A stretch of DNA of 64,000 bases from Isoetes taiwanensis (GCA_021234155.1 JAJEKV010000027.1:13236916-13300915), one strand, 5' to 3'; shown: positions 23,427 through 34,440, numbered from the stretch's first letter. Notes: a model not told the origin generated them from the letters alone. Program-made: numbers and translations.

Positions 23427-23752
23427 GTAGATGTGGAGGTCATGCAAAGTAGAATTTTCAGCATCCATTAAATTTAAACATGATGCGAGGGCAATCTTGT
23501 GCCATAATAAGCTTAGTCAATGGTTTAAAATATTTTAACAAATTTGAAATGTTTAAAATTGTTTTTTTCCATGTTGGTTGTATAGCATTAAAATGAAAGA
23601 GAATTCTTGCGATAAATCTTAGTGGAAACATAGGCCACGGATTTTGTCTTTTTATATGCATTGTGTTCAACAACCTACCGTTTAGTATGTATTTATGTAT
23701 GGTATTATCTTTTCTAAATAAAGGTTACATGCAATATAACTCGCTGACCTTC
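23427..23752 (+). repeat. Repeat unit copy B, first segment
   Basis: Homologous to 20815-21172. Homology stops abruptly after CTCGCTGACCT, where the first insertion begins, and resumes at 25651 with CAAATTTGAAATAAC. Confidence 0.85.
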
Positions 23753-25650
23753 TAAGACAATTATCAAAATAGAATAGAATGAGAATGAGAATAGATGTTT
23801 TAACGTCCACGGACACTAATAGGCCATGGGACCTATACTATGGGCTAGAACAACCCAAAACATCACCAAACATAATGGAAACATTATAAAGCTTGAGCAA
23901 AACCCAGATGAAATTACGATTTGGCCCTTAGGTCAGACAATCATATTAGGCTTTACATACCATCACAAAACATAAGAATAAATAGAAATAACAACATAAA
24001 GAAGAATGTGGCTGTACAAATAATGTCCATGGATCAGAAGGCCGCTGATCCCTAATGATAGCCTGACCTCCTCTGTATACTGCCCAATTCTGTTGCAGGC
24101 GAGCTTCTCGTACCCGTCCTCTTTTCGTCTGCAGAGCTATGCTGGAGTTAGATCCTCTTGGACAAAAAAGGTGTGTCCCTTTCAGATGATTGCCATGCCT
24201 CAGCATATGCAGCCTAAAAATAGAATCTCTGAAATAAACTAGGAGGTGACAAGGATGCTCGGGTCGTGCTGCTCCTACCCAATGTGTCAAGGTGATGCCA
24301 TCTGCCTGTATGTGCATTACCTCGGTAAAAAAATGCTTCGGCTCATCTGTAGCAAGACAGCCACTCATCTCCTCAATACCTACAATATGCAGGCTCAGGG
24401 CCGGTGTGTGTTGATCATCCTCTAGTGGCCTATCTTTCTCAAAATTGGGAATATCTGCATGTCCAATGCGCAACAATTATTCAGTCGAAGTCTGTGTGGG
24501 CATGTCTACCATGTCCACCTACGCAGGCACTGGTGGTGGCACACTAATATTACTTGTTGACTCAAGCACCAACTCCAAGAGTTGTATCCAGCTTTCCAAA
24601 GACAACTAAATGGATGTCCCTGTGATAGTGATGTTGGACCGTATCATTTGAAGCTTGGCAAGGACTGTTGGTGGCAAGTATTGAATCTGAGCATCTAGCT
24701 TAACCAAAGACATATCCAGAACTGTTTCTAAAGCTGTTAGTGCATCTATTTGCTTAACCAAAGACGTATCCAAAAATGTATCTGAACCTGTAAGTGCATC
24801 TGTTTGCACCAAAATAAGCCCTTGGGGTCCAAAAAAGCGGACAAGGAGGTATGGTTCAATGGTAGAATCAGGGGGGTTTTAAAGGCCTTGGGGATGTTCT
24901 TGTCATATTCTTGGCTTTGCAAGTCTCCCTTCCCATTGGCCTTGAGTTTATGAGTCATGTTAAGTAGTTGTGAGTGTGCTATACTATGAAAGGGCAATCT
25001 GAGCTATGTAATAGATATTTTCAACCGAAACAAATAAGTACTTATGCCAAGATGATGCTTGGACCAAAACAAACCAAACCAAACCAGTAAAGCTAAGATT
25101 AAGAGCCAGAAAGCAATGTATCACGGGCCTTAGCAGCCAGCCAAGGAAAATCACTATGTTGCTGTGCAAATCATGTATTAATCAACTGGTGGGATGTGAA
25201 ACCCTATCAAATCCGCCCAAAAATTTGCTAATCTGACACAAAAAAACTTGAACAAACATGGCCATATCATACGCCAACAAAGATTCGAAAGAGCTTTCCA
25301 ACACAATCCAAAACACTCAAAACAGAGTCTGAATTCAAAGGTATGATAAAAACTATATTATCGTCAAATCTGCATGGCATGCACTTTGCAAAAACATACT
25401 TGGACTGAAAATTACAAAAAGTAGTACCCATCTTCATAGATCTGGGTCAAATCATATGCCAATGGAAAGCTAAATAAGCTTTCAAACGAGCCCAAGGTCA
25501 TTTAAATCCGACCCCTGTAGCTCAAGTTATGAGTGAGGAACAATTGACATCTTCTCTCTAGTGCTTCTCTCTCCAGTGCTTAATTGATATGAAAGATACT
25601 ATTCTGTACATGATTCAAAACATTGAATTTTGAATATTGCATTTTGATCA
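23753..25650 (-). mobile_element. Inserted retroposon with a 176-codon frame
   Basis: About 1.9 kb splits copy B. At its low-coordinate end lies the family 3' tail on the minus strand (GGCCTATTAGTGTCCGTGG, then a TATTC/CATTC-rich run), so the element reads right to left. It carries a 176-codon minus frame at 23946-24476 and an upstream minus frame at 24606-24812 with a repeated LTALETVLD/LTGSDTFLD motif. After two stops they may form one ancestral ORF. I recognise neither. It looks like a non-autonomous or internally deleted LINE of the same tail family. No clear target duplication is seen. Confidence 0.6.
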
Positions 25651-25936
25651 AATTTGAAATAACAATTTCTATTCATAGAAGTGTGAAGAGTTACAATGTC
25701 TGCAAAGGCCTCCATAAGGCCAACCTAAACCTCTTGTCAAGAAGTGCTGCAAAGACCATCATAAGGCCAACCTAAACCTCTCGCCAAGAATGTACTTCCT
25801 TGGTTGCTTTAAAACATGACTATGAAAATCATATCCAAAGCAATGTTACTTTTACTTTCAACGTAACTTAGGCACAATACAATATGTTAAAGACAATGTA
25901 TTGAAAATACCCTTATTCAAGAATACCCTATATCCT
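25651..25936 (+). repeat. Repeat unit copy B, second segment
   Basis: Homologous to 21172-21465 of copy A. It ends at AATACCCTATATCC, where a second insertion begins. Confidence 0.85.
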
Positions 25937-27315
25937 TATCGTGTGTTTTCTCTTATTATCAAATTGTGGCCATTGATTTGCATAATATTCCCATATATAT
26001 TCTCTCTTATGCATTATCCAACGTCCGTTAAATCGGTGTGGTATCAACTCCCTTTTCCACCTCCGCATATGATTATCTAACCATTCTTTGCAAGTCAATA
26101 TGGAGGTCAAAATAAGTATCATCATACAACCTTTGGTTTCACATAGCACTTTCTAAGAGGATTGAACCCCCTCCCACAGTAGGCAACACCGTGAAGATGT
26201 TCAATAGCATCTGCTTGGCAGCCTTTCCTGGCAACGCTCCCTCGCGGGGCCGTAGGCTAATGATCACCCTCCCGTGCAGATCGATTGTCATGAATAACTA
26301 TGCAAGTAAACATAACAAATATATTAATATTTAACAATGTCAAGTAGAAAAAACCTAAGGAATGAAATTATGCAAATTGTAAAGTAGAAGCCCAAAATAC
26401 AAAGAAGCTAAGTTTGTCATCCAGCCAACAATAACTCTGGTTTGTCTTCATTGGAAATTGACAAATTTCCACGGGTAGAAAAGAGGCTGATTTCCACAGA
26501 TATGGGCAACTTAACATTAGGTTTCGTCCACATTAATTTAGTAAACATAAGGAAGCCTAAATATTATTTACCCCACCACCTTAACAACTTGCACTAAAAG
26601 CGGGGAATTCAACGCCCTGCCAAAGTGCCAACACCAAAGCGGGGCTTACATCTACGGAACCACGAGCAAACTAGACTAAAAATAAACTTACGCCTTCGAG
26701 GGAATCGAACCTTATGCCAAATAGCCACATCGAGGAGGCCGTGTAAAATATAAGCGGAGGATTACGACATACGAACAAAGAGATTTCTTGGCACCAAGGC
26801 CGAATGTAATGCAAAAAGAGAGTCCAGAAAGACTTAACACCAAAGCATGTGCAAGAACAAGAAAGTAATGTCGACCTTCACAAACCTGCAGAAGAAAATA
26901 ACTGGTTGTGTTCGTCTTTGCATCAAGAAAATCTTCATCCTTTCCATCATCTACCTCGCTTTCAGCATCTTGCTCGCTTCGCTGCCCTGAAGCTTGAACA
27001 CCGCCCTTGTTGCTTGTAACGTAACCCTAGCCTACATCAAAATACCTAAAACAACTCCAAAATAAAAAATTGTCCAAAATAGAAAATTGCCATGTTGTAT
27101 TTTGCCCTTATCTACTTGCCTATTTAACAAGTCTCACACTAAAAAAAGCAATGCCATATGTGTCGGGGTCAAACTAGCCCATCCACCATCATTTTTCTAC
27201 TACTTTGGGTCAAACTAGCCCATCCACCATCATTTTTCTACTAGTTTTTATACGAGTACAACATCTTAACCATGAACAATCTTGGTTATCCAGTACCTTT
27301 TTCACAATTGCAGAA
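25937..27315. mobile_element. Second insertion in copy B, type unknown
   Basis: About 1.38 kb separates two halves that are contiguous in copy A. The flanks CCTATA (left) and CCTTATA (right) could be a slightly decayed target duplication. Minus-strand frames, 25928-26149 and a 49-codon frame near 26155-26305 (LHGRVIISLRPREGALPGKA), are not recognised. A 41-base tandem duplication sits at 27166-27245. On the minus strand near 26700 the sequence GGTTCGATTCC matches a Pol III B box, but no properly spaced A box is present. Confidence 0.5.
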
Positions 27316-28203
27316 CCTTATACCCTTTTGTAAATGAGATGAGAATATGTAAAATTTGCTTAGTTAGAACTATCACCTGACACATGGGCAATATCTTCTA
27401 ATACTTTCTATGAAACTTGAGGGAGATAGATCGACTTGAAGAAGTTTATTAACAGGTTCCCAACTTTTGCCCAGCAACACTGGGCTTGGTTTACTAGATT
27501 AAATGGCAGACTCTTCTAAATTATGAAATGACAGACCTCCTTTGTTATTACGCGTTATAACAACTTGCAAATTTTGAAGAGTTTGAAACTACGAGTTGTT
27601 TAGGACTGCAGGATGCAACTCAACATATGTGGCAATCAATTTTAGGGCTTTCAGAGGTTCCAAAGGTTCAGAGCTTTTCGAGCGATTTCATTTAACAAAA
27701 TGCATTGCATCAATGGTAGAGCTTTTCATATCTTTGGAAGGGTGGATGATTTGAAAATTTGAGCTCATTTTGTTAAGTGCCAAGTATAAACACAAGCCAA
27801 GATATTAGCTCGGCAACGTCGGGCAGACGTTTACTAGTGGTTCTTATAATTTAGATTAGAGGTAACAATTAAAAGCATCTTATGAAATTCTATGAATAGT
27901 TAGGTACATAGATAGATAAAACCTTTACAATGTAGAGCATAGGCATCGTGACAACACAAAAATGGTTGGTCCACAGAGGGAGCTTAATCGTATAATAATG
28001 CCACATGGTATTAGGGAGCACATGCTACTATCCTTAGAAGAAATGCTACTATCCTTAGAAGAAATGGCATCCACACAGGGGAATGTTTTCAGATCTCTAG
28101 TGTCCACATAGAGGCAAACAACAAAAGAAAGGTCAAAATATGTCTAGTTAGTATGGTGAGAGATAGGTAGAAAGATTGTGTGGAAATAAGATTCCCAAAA
28201 GAT
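27316..28203 (+). repeat. Repeat unit copy B, third segment
   Basis: Homologous to 21465-22500 of copy A. A local 26-base duplication (GCTACTATCCTTAGAAGAAA) occurs at about 28024-28070. Homology stops about 55 bases before the glycosyltransferase stop codon, so the unit borders the 3' end of that gene. Confidence 0.85.
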
Positions 28204-28257
28204 CCATTTCTATGATATAGAAAGAGAGTGAGAGAATGATGTCCATATAGAAAGAAG

Positions 28258-29776
28258 TTAGTCAACTTTGGCACCCAGGGCTCTAGCAAAGAGCCTTAGA
28301 TTCTCATATGAAGAACCACCCTCCATAACACTCTTTCTAGCTGCATCTTTAATTTGCAAGGCCCTTTCCCTTAACCTTTTCCCTTCTTCTCCCTTCATCA
28401 GCTTTACTATGGCTCCTTTAATTTCATCCTTCCTAATCAATATGCTTTCATCACCTTTCCATAGAGAAATGGCAACCCCCCAATCTCCAGCTAAAAATTT
28501 GATGTTGAAATTTTGTTCTGCCATACATGGCCATCCTATCATGGGTACCCCTGCACATAGGCTTTCCTGAGTAGAATTCCATCCACAATGGCTCAAAAAC
28601 CCCCCTACAGATTTATGCAAAAGTACCCTCATCTGTGGACACCATGGTACCACTAATCCCTGGTTCTGTGTTCTTCCCAAAACTCCTTGGAAAAATTCTT
28701 CTGATAAATCTGGCACCAATCCAGCCCTTACCACCCACAAAAATGGCTGCCTTGATTCCTCTAAAGCACATGCCAATTCTTCAAACTGTTTTGCACTTAA
28801 CCATGCAACTGATCCAAAGGAAACATAAAGCACAGAGTGTGGTTCTTGTGTATCAAGCCATTGCAGAATTTTCTTATCCTGAAGGGATAGATTGTCTTCA
28901 TTAGGCTCTAATCCTAAAAATGCAGGGGGTAACAATGGTCCTACAGGCAAGACGTTAGGACTCTGGACGATTTTGTCTCTCATTGTCTGAATGTGCGCTG
29001 CTTCTAGCTCTTCAAAAGTGCTTTGAAGAACAAATTTTGCCCGAGGTAGTTTCTGGCAGCCATCACTGATCTGAGGGTAATGGGATGATCGATGAAGTAA
29101 GAAATAGGCAAATCTGTTGGCTGCAGGGGCAATCCAGGAATAAAATCAATGCTTTCATCTCTTACGACATGTCCATGTACATCTGCAAACGAAAACAGAG
29201 CAATAAGCTTACAAGTACTCAGATGCAAGAACAGAGTAAATAATAAAGAGCAAAACAGTTTCTCAAGAACAAGAATACGGCCTTACCTTTTACAGGTACC
29301 CGCCCTTCTTCGATAAGACGAGGCAGAAAATAGCTCATCAAATCGTGCGCAGCTGTGGTAGTGCCAAATGCGATTCTTGGAATGCCAAATTCATCAGCCA
29401 AATCCTGCGTCCATCCTAAAAACACATCAGAAATTATGCCGGAAACATGAATCCCCTGTTCGAGCAAGCTTCCATAGAAGCTCTCGAAATACGTCTTCAT
29501 CCTGGCGCTAGAAGATATGCATTCAACCAGAGCTTCAAAACCGGCTAAAACCTTTCCCGAAGATCCGTCAGGGATGCCGACAAATTGGATGTTGGGATGA
29601 ATATTTGGGCCGGAGGCAAATCTGGATGTGTGGTTGGCTTCGGAATTGACGAATGTGATTTTGAGTCCGAGATCTGCTAAGCGGGCAGAGAGGTGGAGGA
29701 GGGGATTGATGTGCCCTGGGATTGGAAAAGGGATGGCCAGCAGATGGGGAGCTAGGGTGCCGTTTTGTTCCGCCAT
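28258..29776 (-). CDS. UDP-glycosyltransferase (family 1), one frameshift
   Basis: Two exons: 29776-29287 and 29182-28258, with an AAAG|GTAAGG donor and a TTTGCAG acceptor. Such cytosolic enzymes move sugar from a UDP-sugar to small acceptors. The start context is clean (MAEQNGTL), with the catalytic His in PIPGHINPLL (residue 22) and the acidic partner in IISDVFLGW. Exon 2 carries the plant PSPG sugar-donor box (WCPQMRVLLH, GGFLSHCGWNS, AGVPMIGWP, ending EQ), so the C-terminus is complete. The frame changes between FIDHP and KLPRAKFVLQSTFEELE, around 29050-29090; either a pseudogene or a sequence error. The single intron lies between the N- and C-terminal domains. The acceptor cannot be told from sequence. 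The 3' end abuts repeat copy B. Confidence 0.88.
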
Positions 29777-29826
29777 AGCTAGAGCTTGAGCTTTGAGCTT
29801 ACCTTATTTCCACAGTCGCCGGTGCC

Positions 29827-29835
29827 TATATATAG
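29827..29835 (-). promoter_or_regulatory. TATA box of the glycosyltransferase gene
   Basis: On the minus strand TATATATAG lies about 50 bases before the ATG at 29776, implying a short leader of 20-25 bases. Its intact state argues that promoter decay has not occurred. Confidence 0.7.
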
Positions 29836-29839
29836 CCCC

Positions 29840-31190
29840 GGGTCTCACCTGGTCCCGATGTTGCCACGTCGGCGGATGAATCCCAGCCGTCGGTACACTG
29901 TATAGTGTATACACTTTTTTACACTATTTATTGCCTCATCATGATGTCCCCATGATATCAGCCTTCATTGATGGATTCGGTGCTTGAATTTGATGGTCTG
30001 CTGCTCTTAATTTTTTAACGATTGACAAAATAATTTTACTTCTTTCTTGTGACAACGACAGGAAGTCTTCAATTCTAGCCTTTCAAATGCCATAGAAAAA
30101 TATAAGATGACACTAGGAGCCCAACATTGCTGAGCATAGCTAGGAACTGTAAATAATACACTGGAGCAATTGTTAAATGAACTCACATTTTTAAAATTAC
30201 ACAATTGAGAACATTCAACTGCATCTCCAGGTTCCCATTGTTTTTCTCTTTTCTTTTTGCCTTTCTCCACTTTTTCCTTCTTTTATTTTTCTCTTTCCCC
30301 GTTTCTCTTTGCAATGTCAATGGTTTCTTATGTGTATATATTTTAAGCCATTTAAAACTTGGGTTATTCAGTAACATATAGTATAAATTGTATAGATATA
30401 TAGCAAAAAAAAGAAATGCCGGGCATTTCTATATTCCCAGCCTTTCAAATGATGTGCGGGTCTTGTAGTTGCCCTTCTCTATGATGGACAATTGTCTAAG
30501 TGCTCCCTTCATTTGACATTTTTTTTTTTTTTACCTGTTTTTGACAGGCAAAAATTCTAAAAAAAGTAGGCATGAAAGCAGTCAAATTCCAGCCTTGGAT
30601 GGATTTATAGAGCACAAAATTAAAATCCTTTTTCTTTTCGTTTTTCTTTCTTCGTGTTTTGAGTCTTGACCATCCGGTAGGACATTTCTTGGAGTGCGGG
30701 TCGTCGCCAAGCCCGCACCCCAAGAAATATCCTTGGGGGAACATTCCTCCTACGTGGTGAAGAGGGGAGGATGTTTTGCCTTACAGGTGGTAATTTTTTA
30801 AGAATCTTATCGTTAATTTCTAATCTATTCTATTCAATCGGAAACTCACGTGGAAAATAGATAAAAACAATTTCTAGCATAGTAAATGTTTGCCTTATGA
30901 TGATGTCACCATGATGCCATATTATTCTTTGTGATTCATGTAACACCACCTTCCCCTTTACTATCACAAGGGGACAAAAAGCAATGTTTGTTAAGCTTGT
31001 TTTTGCTTCATTGAAGGACTTTAGGCCTACATGAATTAAATTTTTCGAAAAGTTAAGTTTTTGTGCAAGTGCATGGTGAGCATCTGTCTTTGTCCATAGG
31101 TTTGTTGTTTTTGTTTGTTTGCTTGGGTCTCATATGCCATCTAATCTCCGTAAAATTCAATTCATTTCAATGTCAAAGCGCATACTTATA
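29840..31190. other. Unassigned upstream region
   Basis: Upstream of the glycosyltransferase on the minus strand. It contains T- and purine-rich runs (30240-30310, 30519-30531) but no gene or element ends that I recognise. Confidence 0.5.
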
Positions 31191-31199
31191 GCTTCCATT

Positions 31200-31665
31200 C
31201 GCAGCGGGTGCACATCGCCTCGCGCATTGGCGGGCGTTGGGCTCGGGAAGCTCCGGAAGCGAGGCTTTTGGGATGTTGCTTGCAGAAGCGCCGTTGAGGA
31301 TGAATGTCGTACCCTCAAGTGCGCAACATTTGCCCATATCAGAGGCGATATGTTGATTCTAGTGCACGGCCGACCATTGCATCGGTTATTGGCTTCTGGC
31401 GTCGATTAGGGGTCATACCTCAGGAGGTTATGGATGCCTGAGACTCATTTGTGTGTCCTACGGGGCCCGGTATTGTAGCGTCTATACAATTTATGCGTGC
31501 CGGCGTACTTATGCTGCTAAGGTTTTCCCTCGAAAACCCCCGGTAGGGGCTTTTAATCGCTTGTCGATGTCTCACGCTTGCTTTGCTCTTTTGTTTGGGT
31601 CCCATAGGCCAATTGGTCTCCGTGCATGTTAAAATCTATCATATTCTATTCTTCTAGTCTCAAAT
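31200..31665 (+). mobile_element. LINE-like ORF2 C-terminus and 3' tail
   Basis: The plus-strand frame at 31119-31409 contains SAVEDECRTL and FAHIRGD, the spacing of the Cys/His cluster at the C-terminus of many plant LINE ORF2 proteins. The following 3' region ends with GGGTCCCATAGGCCAATTGG, TCTCCGTG and a TATTC-rich tail at about 31660. It matches 33585-33965 and 3845-4235 (both inverted) through coding end, 3' region and tail. Only the terminal ~450 bases are present. Confidence 0.7.
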
Positions 31666-31795
31666 TATAAATACTAGAAAATTGCCCATGCGTTCCGTGC
31701 GATTGTTAACGAAGGGAGGGGTATTAACGTGTGCCTTATGTTGGAACATGCAAAAGATACCCAACATGTATTGTATTTTTAAGCATTTTTGTTCA

Positions 31796-31861
31796 ACATT
31801 GTCAAGCAAAAAACTACAAGGTTTCAATTTGTTTGATGTCAAACAGGATTGCTTGACAATA
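31796..31861. repeat. Inverted repeat, 12-bp arms
   Basis: ATTGTCAAGCAA near 31797-31808 pairs exactly with TTGCTTGACAAT near 31850-31861, with about 41 bases between. Nearby is a longer perfect hairpin. Confidence 0.8.
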
Positions 31862-31911
31862 TAACAATCAAACTTAAAATATCTTATCTAAAGATTTGTC
31901 ACATTTGTTAA

Positions 31912-31954
31912 CAATAGGGTTTCAATCAAAATAAATTTGATTGAAACCCTATTG
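31912..31954. repeat. Perfect 19-bp hairpin
   Basis: CAATAGGGTTTCAATCAAA (31912-31930) is followed by a 5-base loop and its exact reverse complement (31936-31954). Plain AT-rich chance pairing is unlikely at this length. Flanking DNA has no gene; it may be part of a foldback element. Confidence 0.9.
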
Positions 31955-32655
31955 ATCAATAGATATGTCAATTTGGAAGTGAAGCTATTATAAGTTGTTG
32001 TAAGTTAATATAGCCATGAACCTCGAATCCATTTTCAATTAAGACCGCAATAGAACAAATAGAATAAAGTAGAGACTATAAATGTGCTTTCTCCAAGAGA
32101 CGTTAATATTTCAAAGGGCTATGCTTACAAAAGCAAAACTCTAAGCTCATACAAAGCAACTTGGTGAGGAGGTCCACGTCCATGCTTGAGAGGGATGCCT
32201 ATTTTATATGTTATATAGAGAGTGGGGATATTATAGTATCATTTTCTTCAAATAAAGGACTTTCATATGATAGACACATGTACGTGTTTAAGACAACAAA
32301 TTGTTAAGTAACTTAAATGATCATTTTATAGTTCATGTAGCAGTCATTCTTTGATATTACAAACAAGATTTTCGTTGTTTGTGACCTATTATTGTCACGA
32401 TCATACGAATATTATACTCGTACATACAACCATTTTGTAGTTCATGTAACAGTCATTCATTAATATTACAAACAAGATATTATTCGTTTGCTACCTATTA
32501 ATGTCACTTGGCCATTTTTTTGGCATAGTGCAACATCTATAGCCTCGTTTGTCACTATAATATAGGACTTGAATGGCTTTTGAACATCTGGTGGCATAAA
32601 TCCAACCACCATCCTTCATTGCCAACAACCATGGCCTTACCACTCTCATGTCTTT

Positions 32656-33090
32656 CTAGTGTGCAGCTCTACTAAGCTTCACTATTAGAGCAATTAGATG
32701 AGAAAAGTTCAGAATATGTATCCCTAAAAAGGAACATGCACCAATCAATCTTCTTACGTCCTTCACTATTTGAGGGGCAGGTAATCGAGATATTATCTCA
32801 AATTTCTCTTCTGCTATGTGCAATCCATGACTGCTAATTCTATGACCCAGCAACACTTCTTCTCTTACCATGATGCTGCATTTTAAAGGGTTTAAGCGTA
32901 TCCTGGATTTCCTGCTCAACTCAAAACTTCTTGCAGTTTATAGATGTGTAGTTTCCTCTTGTTAGCCAAATACAGATCATCCAGGAATATGCTAAGTCCC
33001 TTCCTTAACATTTGTGTGTAAGCCACTACCATTCTACATTCAAAGGTAGCAAGGGCATTTATTAACCCAAATATCATATTAAAGCCATCA
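32656..33090 (-). pseudogene. Ty3/gypsy reverse transcriptase, C-terminal half
   Basis: The minus strand reads FGLINALATFE, then GLSIFLDDL (the catalytic YVDD-type box as FLDD), KLQEVL, RIRLNPLKC, LLGHRISSHGL, and the end of the RT/RNase H link (LPAPQ, RRLIGACSFLG). It shifts frame around 32920 and starts exactly where the RT motif FGL would follow the missing part. The missing N-part lies on the other strand at 33350-33478. Confidence 0.85.
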
Positions 33091-33119
33091 ACAAGAACAG
33101 GTTTATGAACAGGTGTGAT

Positions 33120-33335
33120 ACAAGTATAAGTTATTTGAACATGTTGAGTTGAACCATATTCCTAGAAGGGAGAATGAGGTGCTGATGCATTATGCAAGCA
33201 GGCTATTATGGCAGCTCTTTCAAAACGGTGTTTGCTTGAACAAGAAGGTTACGGCGTCACCCAAATTTTTTGTGAATTTTTTCAATCTCAACCAGAATGT
33301 TTTGTGGCAATAAAAAGGAGATCAAAATAAAGTTT
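33120..33335 (+). pseudogene. Gypsy RNase H C-terminus, inverted
   Basis: On the plus strand LFEHVELNHIPRRENEV is followed, after a one-base shift, by ADALCKQA and a further open stretch (LEQEGYGVTQIFCEFF). The H-x-P-R-x-x-N-x-x-ADAL pattern is the end of the RNase H domain of gypsy elements. It lies on the strand opposite to its N-part at 33470-33583. Confidence 0.7.
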
Positions 33336-33349
33336 CAAGGATCTGGTTT

Positions 33350-33478
33350 ATGGGAGATGACATAAATAATGGATTTAGTGGATTCAACCAAATACAGGTT
33401 GCCTCGAAAGATAAAGAAAAAACAGCCTTTGCAACCTCATGGGGGGTATACGCCATGAATGCCATGTCTTTTCTGATT
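33350..33478 (+). pseudogene. Gypsy reverse transcriptase, middle part, inverted
   Basis: The plus strand reads GFSGFNQIQVASKDKEKTAF and then ATSWGVYAMNAMSF, matching the well-conserved RT block that normally precedes FGLKNAPATF. Its continuation is found on the minus strand at 33090-32656. Confidence 0.85.
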
Positions 33479-33583
33479 TACCTGTTTAGATACGAGTTTT
33501 GAGCCCCATATATCTGCAGTCTGCTCAAGTTGATGTGCCATATGCAATCCTATAAGTATTGCAATGTACTCAGATATACTGTT
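33470..33583 (-). pseudogene. Gypsy RNase H N-terminal part
   Basis: On the minus strand SISEYIAILIGLHMAHQLEQ then DIWGSKLVSKQVNQ fits the xAEYEAL...GLxxA...GDSxLVxxQVN pattern of the RNase H domain in gypsy elements. It abuts the plus-strand RT piece on one side and a LINE-like tail on the other. Confidence 0.75.
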
Positions 33584-33584
33584 A

Positions 33585-33965
33585 GAATAAAATAAAATAA
33601 ATTTTTTATCGTACACGGAGACCAATTGGCCTATGGGATCCAAACAAAAGATAGCGACAAGCGCATTCTTTGTCGGGATTAAAACCCCGAATCCGGAAGG
33701 GTTTTCGAGGAAAAACCTTAGCGATAATAAGTATCTGCGGTATCTTTATCACGGTTGTATAGGACAATTCAATACTGTCCCAGAGGACACAACTGAGTCT
33801 GTGCATCCATAACCTCCTGGAGATTGACCCCAACAACCCTCTGACATTCAATTCAATAACTCATGCAGCGGTGGCCAAGCACTAATGGCGAACATCTTGT
33901 GCTTTCGGATATGGGCAATTCTTTGGGCGGTCACGGAGGGCATGACATTCATCTTCAATGGCGCT
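33585..33965 (-). mobile_element. LINE-like 3' end, inserted next to the RNase H piece
   Basis: The tail (TTTTATTTTATTCTAAC on the minus strand) touches the gypsy RNase H fragment at 33584. CCAATTGGCCTATGGGATCC, CGAGGAAAAACCTTAGCG and CCTCCTGGAGATTG match 31430-31660 inverted; the higher part matches the ORF2 end at 31260-31420. It probably inserted into the gypsy debris. Confidence 0.75.
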
Positions 33966-34237
33966 CTGGTACACTGACAAAGCCCTTTTCTTCTATTATA
34001 TCCCCTACTTGTGACTTACTTACTATTCCAATAGTTGATAACCCCAATTTTCTTAAATTTTCACCGTCAAACCAAATAGTAGCATCCACTAATGGTTTAG
34101 ATCAATTTGCAAATATATTTGCGATGGTGCTTCTGCAACATGGTCATCTTCCAAGGCTGTATCGTTCAACACATAACGTCAAAATTATGTGGACTGCAAC
34201 ACTTCCAAGCAATTAATTGTTGGTTCCTGATCCATAT

Positions 34238-34440
34238 CATTTGACCTTATGTATAGGACTGCAGACATATGCCCATCTTTGATTGTACACTGGATTCCCC
34301 ACAGGACATCTTTGCATTGATAGCTTTCAACATGTTTCCATTTGACCTTGTGTATAGAACAGACATCTGCCCATCTTTGATTGTACACTTGCCTTCCCCC
34401 AGGACATCTTTATCTTGACAGCTTTCAATCATGCTCTTCC
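34238..34440 (-). repeat. Two-copy 101-bp tandem repeat
   Basis: A unit with CATTTGACCTT, TGCCCATCTTTGATTGTACA, AGGACATCTTT and AGCTTTCAA occurs at 34238 and 34339. It sits just beyond the broken end of the minus-strand LTR. The minus frames across it are not recognised. Confidence 0.88.

Noticed and set aside
26697-26780. tRNA gene or tRNA-derived SINE on the minus strand (GGTTCGATTCC)
   Set aside because: The B box is perfect, but the only A-box-like sequence (TGGCTATTTGG) lies a few bases before it, and no cloverleaf stems pair.
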